This document shows positions 1-8,222 of a DNA stretch of 21,123 bases, piece after piece (the stretch's first letter is position 1; the number at the start of each line of letters is the position of its first letter). This DNA comes from a virus. The DNA lies in IMG/VR virus record IMGVR_UViG_3300032046_000252, positions 1 through 21,123 of that record. One strand, given 5' to 3'. The notes beneath the pieces are model-generated. The model searched no databases, had not been told where the DNA came from, and worked only from the letters and a program-made list of their open reading frames with translations. Position numbers and translations under genes: made by a program.

Positions 1-15
1 CGAGAAGTAAGTAGT

Positions 16-1332
16 ATGCCGTACATACCAGAGAATATAATAGTGGCATGGCCAGGGACTACGGTAGGACCATTCGGATGGTCTCGTGAGACCGCTCTGG
101 ACTCTAAGTACATCAAGGGATGGACGAACACTGTCGATCCAGGGACTTCTGGCGGAGCACTGACGCACAAGCACGCGACCGTTTCACACAGTCACACGGT
201 CAATCACACACACACGATTCCAGATAGTGGTACGGCTTCGACGAATAGTAATCGAGACATCAATACCACAAATCCTCTGCAGACGCACACGCACTTGAGC
301 AACGGCTCGACGGACAATCCTGAGGCGTCGTATGACTTGGCAGCCGCGACTCCCGACACATCGACGGACAATAATGAGCCAGCGTGTTTTGATGTCATAT
401 ACCTAAAGTCTGGTGGTGCGGCTTTCGGGATACCGGATGGAGCAATCTGTCTATGGACATACTCTACTACAGCAGTCCCGAGCGGTTGGCAGCTATGCAA
501 CGGTAGTGGTGGTGCTGTAGATTGCAGGAGTAGGTTCTTACGTGGAGCAGTTACTGCCGGAGACGGCGGAGGAACCGGAGGCAATGACGCTCACGTTCAT
601 ACTGTGGTGAATCACGATCATGGTGGGACAAGAAGTCACGTACACCCTACGATGGCATCTTCGACTACCGCCGCAGGGTTCAATACGGCAGGCAGCATCA
701 GTGGTACTACGGCCTTCGTGGCGACCTCGTCCCACACACACACGCTGACATTCGGATCGACCTCTCCTGTGGTCAGCAACCAGAGTGCGGCGGACGATCT
801 GTCGTCAGAGGCGAACATACCTCCGTATACGACGGTAGGTTTTATCCAGAATGTGTCTGGCTCAGTGAGCACGCCGGACCGGATCATTTGTCTATGGATC
901 GGCACGCTGGCGACGATCCCGACGAATTGGTACAAGTGCGATGGCACAAACGGCACGATGGACCTCCGCGATATGTACCCACGATGCTGTGCGACTCTCG
1001 CAGGTATCGGAGGAACAGGTGGGACCCTAACGCACACACACACGGCAGAAGGTCATACGCATCCAGTTGCAGCACATACGCATACGGTGACCGCAGGGGT
1101 CGGCGCGAATGCGAGCAGGACCGCAGGTGCCGTAGTCACTGCTGCGAGCAGTCACGTCCATACGTTCGCAGCGACTGGCTCCAGTAGTTTCACGAGCGGA
1201 TCGACAACGCCAACGGTCAGTAATTATACAGTTACGCAACCTCCGTACTATCAGGTTTGCTTCGTGGAGTATCATGAGCCAGCCAGTGGTAATCGACGAC
1301 GTCGTATTTTGATCTGTGGAGGTTCTCGATAA
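16..1332 (+). CDS. Tail fiber/collar-type protein with three HxH modules
   Basis: This is probably a trimeric receptor-binding or short fiber protein. Three successive modules can be seen. Two have the tail-collar signature, a Leu-Trp strand followed by P-x-GW-x-x-C-[ND]-G: residues about 144-164 (VPSGWQLCNG) and 291-311 (IPTNWYKCDG). The first is a divergent version near residues 8-36 (AWPG, FGW). Each is followed by a Gly-rich turn and HxH pairs at residues 51, 58, 64, 91; 193, 200, 208, 240; and 340, 347, 354, 380. In T4 gp12 and gp37, HxH motifs of trimers bind a metal ion on the axis; the same role here is inferred. The C-terminus has an Arg run (residues 427-430). ATG at 16 has a weak GAGAAG at 2-7. 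The frame is open to base 1, so the gene might begin upstream of the window. It overlaps the next gene by 1 nt (TAATG). Confidence 0.75.
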   Translation: MPYIPENIIVAWPGTTVGPFGWSRETALDSKYIKGWTNTVDPGTSGGALTHKHATVSHSHTVNHTHTIPDSGTASTNSNRDINTTNPLQTHTHLSNGSTDNPEASYDLAAATPDTSTDNNEPACFDVIYLKSGGAAFGIPDGAICLWTYSTTAVPSGWQLCNGSGGAVDCRSRFLRGAVTAGDGGGTGGNDAHVHTVVNHDHGGTRSHVHPTMASSTTAAGFNTAGSISGTTAFVATSSHTHTLTFGSTSPVVSNQSAADDLSSEANIPPYTTVGFIQNVSGSVSTPDRIICLWIGTLATIPTNWYKCDGTNGTMDLRDMYPRCCATLAGIGGTGGTLTHTHTAEGHTHPVAAHTHTVTAGVGANASRTAGAVVTAASSHVHTFAATGSSSFTSGSTTPTVSNYTVTQPPYYQVCFVEYHEPASGNRRRRILICGGSR

Positions 1333-3242
1333 TGCTAGCTAAACAGTCAACTGCTCGCACCTTCTTGCTCGGTCCGATCCTCGACTCTGCTGGAGCCGCG
1401 AAGACCGACGAGGTCGTCGCCTCCATCAAGGTCACGAAGAACGGAACTGTTGGAGCCGTGGATGCTCAGGACACGCTGACCCATAATCATACTGGACACT
1501 ATGTATTCGTCTCGGATGGAGGCGACTTCGACACGCTGGGAGAAGTCATATTCTCGTTGAACAGCGGGACGAATGCAATGGCTCCAGTCGTATTCCAAGT
1601 AGTCACTGCGAACGTGTACGATTCGTTCTGTTCAACTGACCTATTGGATGTGAGTCTGACGCAGTTGCTTGGTACGGCCTTATCGGAGAGTGCAGGGACT
1701 GGGAAACTCGCAGGAGCACTTGTCAAACTACTGAACGTCGCCACTCCGACAGGAACAGTGAATTCGCTTCCAGATGCTGTGGCTGGTGCAGCCAATGGAC
1801 TACTTGTCAGTGGAGCGAATGCGGGAACTACAACATTAGGTGCATTGGCGGTCACAGGAACTACGACGCTGAGCGGAGTAGTCTCCGCACCTGCAGCAAA
1901 CTCTATCGCAGGGACTTTAGCAACAGTAACGAATCTCACCAATGCTCCGACAAATGGCGATCTCACAGCCACTATGAAGACGTCGGTCAACACTGAAGCA
2001 GACACGGCTCTGTCGGATATCAAGCTCGACCATCTGATCGCTGTAGCTGAGTCGGGTGATGTGGTGAACTCCTCGATCATTGCCAAGATAGCAAGCAAGT
2101 CGGCGACACCCGCTTTCTCATCGTACAATAACACCACTGATTCAATGGAAGCTCAAGCTGATGTCTTGATCGACATTCATGGTACTGATCTTCCGGCTGT
2201 AAAGACAGACACTGCAGCAATCAAACTGAAGACCGATCTCATTCCTGCAATTCCTGCATCGCAAGGAGATGTGACTGCGGTCGGTACCGTAGTAAGTAAT
2301 ATACATGATACCGATCTTCCGGCTGTAAAGACAGACACTGCAGCAATCAAACTGAAGACCGATCTCATTCCTGCAATTCCTGCATCGCAAGGAGATGTGA
2401 CGTCTGTCGGATCGCTTGTTACGACCGTGGACGGAGTAGTAGACGCTATCAAGCTGAAGACAGATCTCATTCCAGCCATTCCTGCGTCGCGAGGAGACGT
2501 CACGACAGTAGGCGATCTTGTTACTGCTGTCGGAAGTCTTGTCACTACTGTCGATGGTGTAGTCGACACAATCAAGGTTACGGCTGACAAGCTAGATACA
2601 GCACTGGTACTGGACGGTGCTGTCTACAAGTACACTGCAAATGCATTAGAAGACGCTCCATCTGGAGGATTGACTCAGCAGCAAGTACGTGATGCAATGA
2701 GACTTGACTCGACATTGCATACTGTACCTCCAGACGGGTCAATTGACCATAAACTCGATACGATACCTGCTGATACCATCGCACTTATGGAGACATTACC
2801 TGTGCCTACCATTGTGATAGATCCAACAGTTAGTGTGACTACACTACAAGATGAGACTACGCATGTCTCTGTCGAACAATTAGCAGGTCGACCGAACGTT
2901 ATCTTCAATGTCAAAGTTCGTGACTCTGAGGGTGTTCTGACCGATTACGACCTTTCAGGAAAGGTGGTCAAGCTCGTGATCTACTCAGAAGATCGCGAGA
3001 CAAGTGAGAAGACTTGCTTGCTGCAAGATCAATCAGATGAGGTGGGCTCAGACCTGACAGTCGGTAGTCATAGTATCGAACTCTCACTTGTAGATGTACC
3101 TGCTGTGACTGCAAATGCTGGAAACTACAAGTGGACCCTCTGGGAGATCAACGCGGTGACGGGTGATCTGTCTCTCGGCACAGGAGACTGGTTCGTGAAT
3201 GAGAACTATAAAGGATCGGGTCTCGTAGGAGAAGAAGGATGA
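1332..3242 (+). CDS. Tail fiber/baseplate-upper-like protein with stalk repeats
   Basis: A 636-aa virion protein, probably a fiber or baseplate appendage. The N-terminal part (residues 1-110) is a beta-rich domain ending in VYDSF, a layout I associate with phage appendage proteins of unknown function. The middle is low-complexity, Ala/Thr/Gly-rich (about 110-280). Residues 286-430 carry a stalk of repeats built on a DLPAVKTDTAAIKLKTDLIP unit: two are identical at DNA level and one is degenerate. The Asp/Val/Ile spacing suggests a trimeric coiled coil. The C-terminus (about 505-630), with YDLSGKVVKLVIYSEDRET and YKWTLWEI, resembles the BppU N-terminal fold (PF10651) of lactococcal phage baseplates. 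The ATG overlaps the previous stop by 1 nt and has GGAGG at 1318-1322. The tail-protein assignment is firm in kind, not in exact role. Confidence 0.65.
   Translation: MLAKQSTARTFLLGPILDSAGAAKTDEVVASIKVTKNGTVGAVDAQDTLTHNHTGHYVFVSDGGDFDTLGEVIFSLNSGTNAMAPVVFQVVTANVYDSFCSTDLLDVSLTQLLGTALSESAGTGKLAGALVKLLNVATPTGTVNSLPDAVAGAANGLLVSGANAGTTTLGALAVTGTTTLSGVVSAPAANSIAGTLATVTNLTNAPTNGDLTATMKTSVNTEADTALSDIKLDHLIAVAESGDVVNSSIIAKIASKSATPAFSSYNNTTDSMEAQADVLIDIHGTDLPAVKTDTAAIKLKTDLIPAIPASQGDVTAVGTVVSNIHDTDLPAVKTDTAAIKLKTDLIPAIPASQGDVTSVGSLVTTVDGVVDAIKLKTDLIPAIPASRGDVTTVGDLVTAVGSLVTTVDGVVDTIKVTADKLDTALVLDGAVYKYTANALEDAPSGGLTQQQVRDAMRLDSTLHTVPPDGSIDHKLDTIPADTIALMETLPVPTIVIDPTVSVTTLQDETTHVSVEQLAGRPNVIFNVKVRDSEGVLTDYDLSGKVVKLVIYSEDRETSEKTCLLQDQSDEVGSDLTVGSHSIELSLVDVPAVTANAGNYKWTLWEINAVTGDLSLGTGDWFVNENYKGSGLVGEEG
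2187..2275 (+). repeat. 89-bp perfect direct repeat, copy 1
   Basis: Bases 2187-2275 are identical to 2313-2401, offset 126 nt (42 codons), inside the fiber stalk. A frame-preserving unequal duplication explains this. The lack of any synonymous difference argues that it is recent or maintained by recombination. Confidence 0.95.
2313..2401 (+). repeat. 89-bp perfect direct repeat, copy 2
   Basis: Second exact copy of the 2187-2275 unit. The 37 bases between the copies encode a variable linker (AVGTVVSNIHDT type). Confidence 0.95.
2445..2503 (+). repeat. Degenerate third copy of the stalk repeat
   Basis: 59 nt that align without gaps to the last 59 nt of the 89-bp repeat, with scattered mostly third-position changes. 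It encodes AIKLKTDLIPAIPASRGDVT, with Arg in place of Gln. An older duplication of the same unit. Confidence 0.85.
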
Positions 3243-4549
3243 GTAAAAGTGGGACCATGACACCCGGATTTGGGGATATGGTCACCGATGCCAAAGGTCG
3301 GTTGACTAAGTACTGGCCACTGCATTCTGGTCAATGGGATCTCATCCAATCACCCGCTAGATTCCTACTGGCTTCTGCCGGAACCGGTGGAGGTAAGACT
3401 TCATTCGGACCTGTATGGATCTTGAACGAGACCCGTAAGATCCTAGCATCCAACAGGGATCTGAAGAAGAACCCGATCAAAGGTTTGATTGTCGCTCCGA
3501 CCTACCAAGTACTACAGCGAGCTACACTCCCAGAACTTGTGAAGGCTTTTGCAGATACAGAGTTGGAAGGTGTAATAACCAAGCCGAGTGCGACTGTCTA
3601 TGTGCTGCCAGCGAATATGGGTGAGATATGGTGCCTGTCTGCTGAACGACCGCAAGGTCTCGAAGGTGGTCAGTTCGATTGGGCTTGGATTGATGAAGGG
3701 GGTCAAATACGCTATGATTCTTGGATTGCAATTCAAGGTCGTCTAGGTCTCCGCAAAGGTCGTGCTCTCATAACCACGACACCGTATGCTCGCAATTGGT
3801 TGTACAGTAAGTTCTACATGCTAGCGCGCGCTGGAGATCCTGATTACTTCGTTAAGTCGTGGAGAAGTTGCGACAACCCAGCGTATCCACTATCAGAGTT
3901 CGAACGTGCCCAGAAGACAATGTCAGCTCAGAGATTCGCAATGCGATATTGTGGTGAATTTCAGAAAATGGCTGGCTTGGTCTATCCGAATTTGGATCGA
4001 TGTCTAGACAACTTTGCAAAGGTTCCTGGGAAAGGTAAACATGTCGGTGGAGTGGACTGGGGTTGGGCACCTGATCCGTTCGTAGCCTTAGCTGGCACGT
4101 GGGTCATGGAAGGCGAATTCTTTGGTCATATATTCCTCTGGTATCTAAGGTACAAACGTCACTGTCGGATATCCGAGCATGCAAGAGTCATGCCTCGCAA
4201 TGTGCAGTGGTTCACCGATCAGAGCAATCCTGAGGGTATCTCAGAACTTAGGGCTGCCGATCACGCTGCACAACCTAATAAGATCACGAACGTGGCCTTG
4301 GGTATCGATTCAGTGATCGAAAGAATTATGTCAGGTACCTTGCATATTCACCCGAGTCTGGTCTCATTAATGAGAGAGGGTGAAGAGTACAGGTGGCCAG
4401 AAGAAGAAGATGAACTCATCGGAGCACAGCCTATAGGAACGCACCACGCTTTGGATGCCTTGCGTTATCTTCTAGCTAACATTGATCGTCGTCGTATGAT
4501 GGAAGCTTGGAAATACGATGATCAAGATGAAGAGAAGGAGGCTGCCTAA
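3239..4549 (+). CDS. terL: Terminase large subunit
   Basis: The ATP-driven DNA packaging motor and nuclease that docks on the portal. In the 436-aa product the Walker A is GTGGGKT (48-54), the Walker B is FDWAWIDE (146-153), and the coupling motif is ITTTPYARNW (178-187). The C-terminal RNase H-like nuclease is marked by GGVDWGW (Asp273), WFTDQSNPE (Asp327) and HHALDALRY (Asp406), the expected three acidic residues. The length is normal. The ATG overlaps the previous stop by 4 nt (ATGA) and is preceded by AGGAG at 3227-3231. No small terminase subunit is seen next to it; the upstream neighbours are fiber genes, which is unusual. The identification is very secure. Confidence 0.95.
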   Translation: MSKSGTMTPGFGDMVTDAKGRLTKYWPLHSGQWDLIQSPARFLLASAGTGGGKTSFGPVWILNETRKILASNRDLKKNPIKGLIVAPTYQVLQRATLPELVKAFADTELEGVITKPSATVYVLPANMGEIWCLSAERPQGLEGGQFDWAWIDEGGQIRYDSWIAIQGRLGLRKGRALITTTPYARNWLYSKFYMLARAGDPDYFVKSWRSCDNPAYPLSEFERAQKTMSAQRFAMRYCGEFQKMAGLVYPNLDRCLDNFAKVPGKGKHVGGVDWGWAPDPFVALAGTWVMEGEFFGHIFLWYLRYKRHCRISEHARVMPRNVQWFTDQSNPEGISELRAADHAAQPNKITNVALGIDSVIERIMSGTLHIHPSLVSLMREGEEYRWPEEEDELIGAQPIGTHHALDALRYLLANIDRRRMMEAWKYDDQDEEKEAA

Positions 4550-4773
4550 TGCCGGATCTCTATAGCTGGGATGAAATGGAGCAGGATACCCTACTAGAAA
4601 AAGGGGGTGGTGGCTTTCCAATGCCAGAAATCCCGCATGACATCGTCAGACCAGATTATGAACTGATCGATGAACGTAATACGGATCCGGAAATGCAAGT
4701 AAGGTATGGAGAACCATTCACCGAGCAACCTCGAGATGAAGATCCTTCATTCGATGAAGTGGAGATACTGTAG
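4549..4773 (+). CDS. Small acidic protein of unknown function
   Basis: A 74-aa strongly acidic, Pro/Glu/Asp-rich product (for example EQPRDEDPSFDEVEIL at the end) with no membrane segment and no motif I recognise. It is probably real. It starts with ATG in a TAATG overlap with the terminase stop and has a near-perfect AAGGAGG (4535-4541) 7 nt upstream. It ends in a TAGTG overlap with the portal gene. Its place between terminase and portal could suggest a packaging accessory or a disordered structural peptide, but the sequence shows no function. Confidence 0.75.
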   Translation: MPDLYSWDEMEQDTLLEKGGGGFPMPEIPHDIVRPDYELIDERNTDPEMQVRYGEPFTEQPRDEDPSFDEVEIL

Positions 4774-7196
4774 TGATCAATTTTCTCAGAAAGTTACTCA
4801 CCATCGATCGATCACCTGGGTTCTTAGGATCAACAGGTAACATCCAAACTTCTGGAGGTATGATCTCAGAATGGGTGGATTGGTTCAAAAGTCGGCGGAA
4901 TCTCACATCCCAGGAATTGTTGGACTTTTGTGTCGGTGTAGCTTACACGTGCGCTAAGTTGAACTCCAGTGCGGTCGCAATGGTCAACCTACATGTGTAC
5001 GCTGTCGTCGATGACAAACAACTCAGTCTCAAAGGTAACTGGGATTTTCAGAACATACCGGTGAAGCAGTTCGCCTTCATGAAGAAGCATCGTCTGATCC
5101 CAAGAAATAAAGGATACTCGCAAGTCCGTGAAGTGACCGACCATCCTTTCATGGAACTGATAGAGAAAGCCAATCCCTACTTCGATCAATTCCTTCTTCG
5201 TGAACTTACTAACATGTATCTCGAGATCGTGGGAAAGGCTTACTGGTGGATTGAGAAGGATGACATGGACCGACCGAGCACGATTTGGATTCTTCCACCA
5301 CAAAATGTAGAGATCGTAACCGGTGAGAACGAATTGATAGACCACTTCGTGTACACAACCTCAATCGGTAGTAATAAAGTGCTCACTACCGATGAGGTCA
5401 TTTTCTTGAGGACTCCGAGTCTGAAGAATCCTTACCTGGATGGTCTAGGGGTCGCCAAGGCAATGCACGATGTATTGCAATCGGTGAATACCGATATCGC
5501 CTTGAATGAGGCGATGATGAAGAACCGGAATAGACCGGATCTGTGGGTGTCACCTAAAGAACCGATTGGACCCTCCGAAGCTAAACGCTTGAAGGCACGC
5601 ATACAACAACTCTTCAGTCGAAAGAATACTGGTGGGACAGTTGTATCTGAGACCGCGTTGGAAATCAAGAATGTCGGACATACACCAGCTGACATGGAGT
5701 CATTGGCTCGGCTGAAAGTCAATGCGGATCTGGTCAGAAATTCTTTCGATGTGCCACTCGCCTTGTTGAGTGAGAACACTAACCTGTCGAACCTGAAGGC
5801 GAGCATGGCTCAGCATGGTCGGTATGCCGTCTTGCCACGGACTATAAGATTCGTCGAAGCCTTGAACTCACAACTGATGCCATTGTACGACGATAGCGGT
5901 CGATTGTTCATTGGCTTCGAGAATCCAGTCCCAGAGGATGAACGGGAGAAAAGTTGGATCCGTTCCAACGACATACAGGCGATGGTAATGACACCCGACG
6001 AAGCTAGAGACGATATGGGCATGCCTCCTCTGCCGGATGAGGCGGGTGCCCAGATATTCGTGCCCACCAACACTGACCAGTGGCTCTCCAGGGACAAGAG
6101 ACCCGAACCGGTCGCGGTTCCGGGACCTAAGCCGCCTGGAGCAACCGCCCCCCCGCCCCCCGCCAGCCGAAAACCTCCCGCTAAGGGGTCGTTAGGCCCA
6201 CCTAACGACCAACCAATCCGGGTCGTTGACCTTGTCGTCGCTTGCTTTACGGGTGTCATCACTCGACCGAGAGCCGTTGAACTGCTGACTGAAAGGGGTC
6301 TATCTTCTGGAGAAGCATGGGAGGCCATCGAGCCACTGTCCATTGAGAAACTTCTGATACCTCAAGACGAATGGGTCAAGGATCCGAAGTGGTTCAGAAA
6401 CTATGAAGGTAAGATACACTCCAGAGAATTGCCGAGCGGTCGTCGTATCGCGAAGCATCTGGTCACACTGTTCAATCGACAAAGAAAAGAAGTCCTGGAT
6501 ACTCACAAGTCTTGGAGTAAAGGAACTTATGACACGGTCGATCTTTCGAGTTGGGACCAAGAGTTTAGGGATGCTCTTGTGCCAGTTGTGGCGTTGGAGT
6601 ACGAGGAAGAACTCAAAAAAACCTTCATTCGGCTTGGCATATCGGACAGTGCCATTGCCGATTCTTTCAATGTCCTCAACCCTAAGATTAAGGAAGCGAT
6701 CGACAAGCAGACCATTGAGTTCTCAGCTTCAACGAATGCTACTACATCCAGACAAATCAACGAGGCGATTGTCGAATTGAAGCAAGCTCTGCTAGAGAGT
6801 TTGACGACAACTGAACTGGCTCCGATCAGTCTGGCCAGGCGGATCAATCAGATCTTCGAATTCGCGACCAGTGAGCGGTCCCGTATGATCGCTTTGACCG
6901 AAGCTTCGAGAGCCATACATGCTGCTCAACGACTTGCAGCTGTCGAGAGTGGAGTGGTGAAAGGCTTCATGTGGCTGTGCGCCTCCGATGCTTGTCCGAT
7001 GTGCAATGACATAGCAGCGCAGACTAATAAAGGTATCGGTCTGGATGGAGATTTCGGAATGGCGACGGATTACGAAGCGGGACCGAAGAATCCAAGGGCT
7101 GCTTATGCGAAGATCACCCACCCTCCAGCGCATCCGCATTGTCGATGTACGATGATTGAACTGTTGGATACGAATGTGACTTTACCTAAGGAGTGA
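4773..7196 (+). CDS. Portal protein fused to a MuF-type minor head domain
   Basis: An 807-aa two-part protein. Residues 1-435 are a HK97-like portal (YWWI near 158, the phage_portal core WILPPQNVEIV at 172-182, FLRTPSLKNPYLDGLG at 211-226, SNLKASM near 339-345) that forms the dodecameric DNA channel. Residues 440-483 are a Pro-rich linker (ATAPPPPASRKPPAKGS). The C-terminal part (about 545-805) is a helical region ending in a MuF-like domain: SERSRMIALTEASRA, then CASDACPMCND, then THPPAHPHCRC, a Cys/His set typical of Mu gpF minor head proteins. GTG start with GGAGA at 4761-4765, overlapping the previous stop by 1 nt. Portal and MuF are normally separate neighbouring genes; here one uninterrupted frame joins them. 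The linker DNA contains hairpins and C runs (see 6102-6210). Confidence 0.9.
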   Translation: MINFLRKLLTIDRSPGFLGSTGNIQTSGGMISEWVDWFKSRRNLTSQELLDFCVGVAYTCAKLNSSAVAMVNLHVYAVVDDKQLSLKGNWDFQNIPVKQFAFMKKHRLIPRNKGYSQVREVTDHPFMELIEKANPYFDQFLLRELTNMYLEIVGKAYWWIEKDDMDRPSTIWILPPQNVEIVTGENELIDHFVYTTSIGSNKVLTTDEVIFLRTPSLKNPYLDGLGVAKAMHDVLQSVNTDIALNEAMMKNRNRPDLWVSPKEPIGPSEAKRLKARIQQLFSRKNTGGTVVSETALEIKNVGHTPADMESLARLKVNADLVRNSFDVPLALLSENTNLSNLKASMAQHGRYAVLPRTIRFVEALNSQLMPLYDDSGRLFIGFENPVPEDEREKSWIRSNDIQAMVMTPDEARDDMGMPPLPDEAGAQIFVPTNTDQWLSRDKRPEPVAVPGPKPPGATAPPPPASRKPPAKGSLGPPNDQPIRVVDLVVACFTGVITRPRAVELLTERGLSSGEAWEAIEPLSIEKLLIPQDEWVKDPKWFRNYEGKIHSRELPSGRRIAKHLVTLFNRQRKEVLDTHKSWSKGTYDTVDLSSWDQEFRDALVPVVALEYEEELKKTFIRLGISDSAIADSFNVLNPKIKEAIDKQTIEFSASTNATTSRQINEAIVELKQALLESLTTTELAPISLARRINQIFEFATSERSRMIALTEASRAIHAAQRLAAVESGVVKGFMWLCASDACPMCNDIAAQTNKGIGLDGDFGMATDYEAGPKNPRAAYAKITHPPAHPHCRCTMIELLDTNVTLPKE
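6102..6124 (+). repeat. Imperfect inverted repeat in portal linker
   Basis: CCCGAACCG pairs with the GC-rich right arm CGGTTC-C-GGG around the loop GTCG, with one bulged C at 6121. It lies at the left edge of the Pro-rich linker DNA and may be one end of an inserted palindromic element. Confidence 0.5.
6187..6210 (+). repeat. Perfect 10-bp inverted repeat (CGTTAGG type) inside portal gene
   Basis: GGTCGTTAGG, loop CCCA, CCTAACGACC: a perfect 10-bp stem in coding DNA, in frame. The CGTTAGG/CCTAACG words recur in the palindromes at 21014-21056. C-runs at 6148-6161 lie just upstream. Confidence 0.85.
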
Positions 7197-7198
7197 TC

Positions 7199-8134
7199 AT
7201 GCCGAAGCATTTGAGCATCAAAGAATCCTACGGAGATTCGCTTGGTCCGCTCGGCTTTCCATTGCCATCCGAAACTGCGAAGGCAATTGAGAAGCTGATG
7301 AAGACAGTGTCTGCTGAGATCAAGAAGTTATTCCATACAGAGGTCGATGGAGAGATCGTCGAAGGCTATTGTCGACGTTTCCATGTGACCAAGAGTCCTG
7401 AATTTACACCTGGTGAACGTGCTGAGATCAGTTTCGTCTCAACCAGAGCGATCGATCGTGACTCTGAAGTCATCATGCCGAATGGACTAGATTGGAAGCA
7501 TTTCAGAAAGAATCCAATCGTTCCTTTCTCGCATAACTACAGAGAACTTCCAGTCGGACGTTCACTTTGGGTCGTACGTGCTAAAGACGATGACCGAACT
7601 AAGGACGGCTGGAAGGCCAAGACCGAATACTTCACGAAACCCAAGGACTGGTCTGGTCCTTGGCTACCGGATGCCATCTGGCACATCATGACAGAAGGTA
7701 AAATGCCTCTGGGTAAGAGCATCGGTTTTGTGCCCATGGAAGGTCACAGTCCAAAACCTCAGGATCTGAAAGATGATCCGATGATGGCAGATGTCCATTT
7801 CATTATCACCAAGGCTTTGGTACTGGAATACTCAGCCACTCCATTACCTTCCAACCAGACCGCTCTACCGACAGCGATTGCAGCAGCTGCAAAGGCTGGT
7901 TGCGGTATCCCAGAGACCGTCTTGAAATCAATGGGGGTCGTGATCCCTGAGTCGATGTATGGCACGGACGATGAAGGCACTACGGATGTACTACCTCCAG
8001 AAGTTGTGAAGCCTTCAAGAGATTATGAGACGGTCAAGGCAGAAGCGAGATGCGCAATGGTCAAACGAATTAACGGATTGCCAGTCGAGAACGTTCTCGA
8101 GGGTGCGGTCCGTAGGATGAAAGGAAAACTGTAG
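7199..8134 (+). CDS. HK97-family prohead maturation protease
   Basis: A serine protease (family S78/U35) that cleaves capsid and scaffold segments inside the prohead. In the 311-aa product the catalytic candidates are His112 in PFSHNY and Ser174 in PLGKSIGF, with the usual spacing and the conserved GxxxPVGR-like turn just after the His (ELPVGRS). FVSTRAIDRDSEVIMPNGLDW (residues 79-99) is the typical N-terminal family block. A GTG at 7193 would also open the frame, but it lies inside the AAGGAG ribosome binding site (7188-7193), so ATG 7199 is preferred. Placed between the portal and capsid genes as expected. Confidence 0.88.
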   Translation: MPKHLSIKESYGDSLGPLGFPLPSETAKAIEKLMKTVSAEIKKLFHTEVDGEIVEGYCRRFHVTKSPEFTPGERAEISFVSTRAIDRDSEVIMPNGLDWKHFRKNPIVPFSHNYRELPVGRSLWVVRAKDDDRTKDGWKAKTEYFTKPKDWSGPWLPDAIWHIMTEGKMPLGKSIGFVPMEGHSPKPQDLKDDPMMADVHFIITKALVLEYSATPLPSNQTALPTAIAAAAKAGCGIPETVLKSMGVVIPESMYGTDDEGTTDVLPPEVVKPSRDYETVKAEARCAMVKRINGLPVENVLEGAVRRMKGKL

Positions 8135-8222
8135 ATCTGGAGACTCGAAGCTGGAACCGTTATAGTCTACGGTAGGCAAATGCGGGTCAGGATTGAAGAA
8201 AGTAAACTTAGGAGATAGTCCG

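Noticed and set aside
180-1160. CACACA runs resembling microsatellites (near 205, 735, 1035)
   Set aside because: They are the codons of HxH motifs (CAC-ACA-CAC) in a conserved protein pattern.
2187-2503. Possible CRISPR array from the spaced repeats
   Set aside because: Only two exact copies, 89 bp long, in frame inside a fiber gene and translated as a regular stalk. No short palindromic repeat with unique spacers.
8193-8222. Upstream TTG start for the capsid gene
   Set aside because: It places the clear TTAGGAG site inside the gene. ATG 8223 has correct spacing and repeats the MKK-type start.
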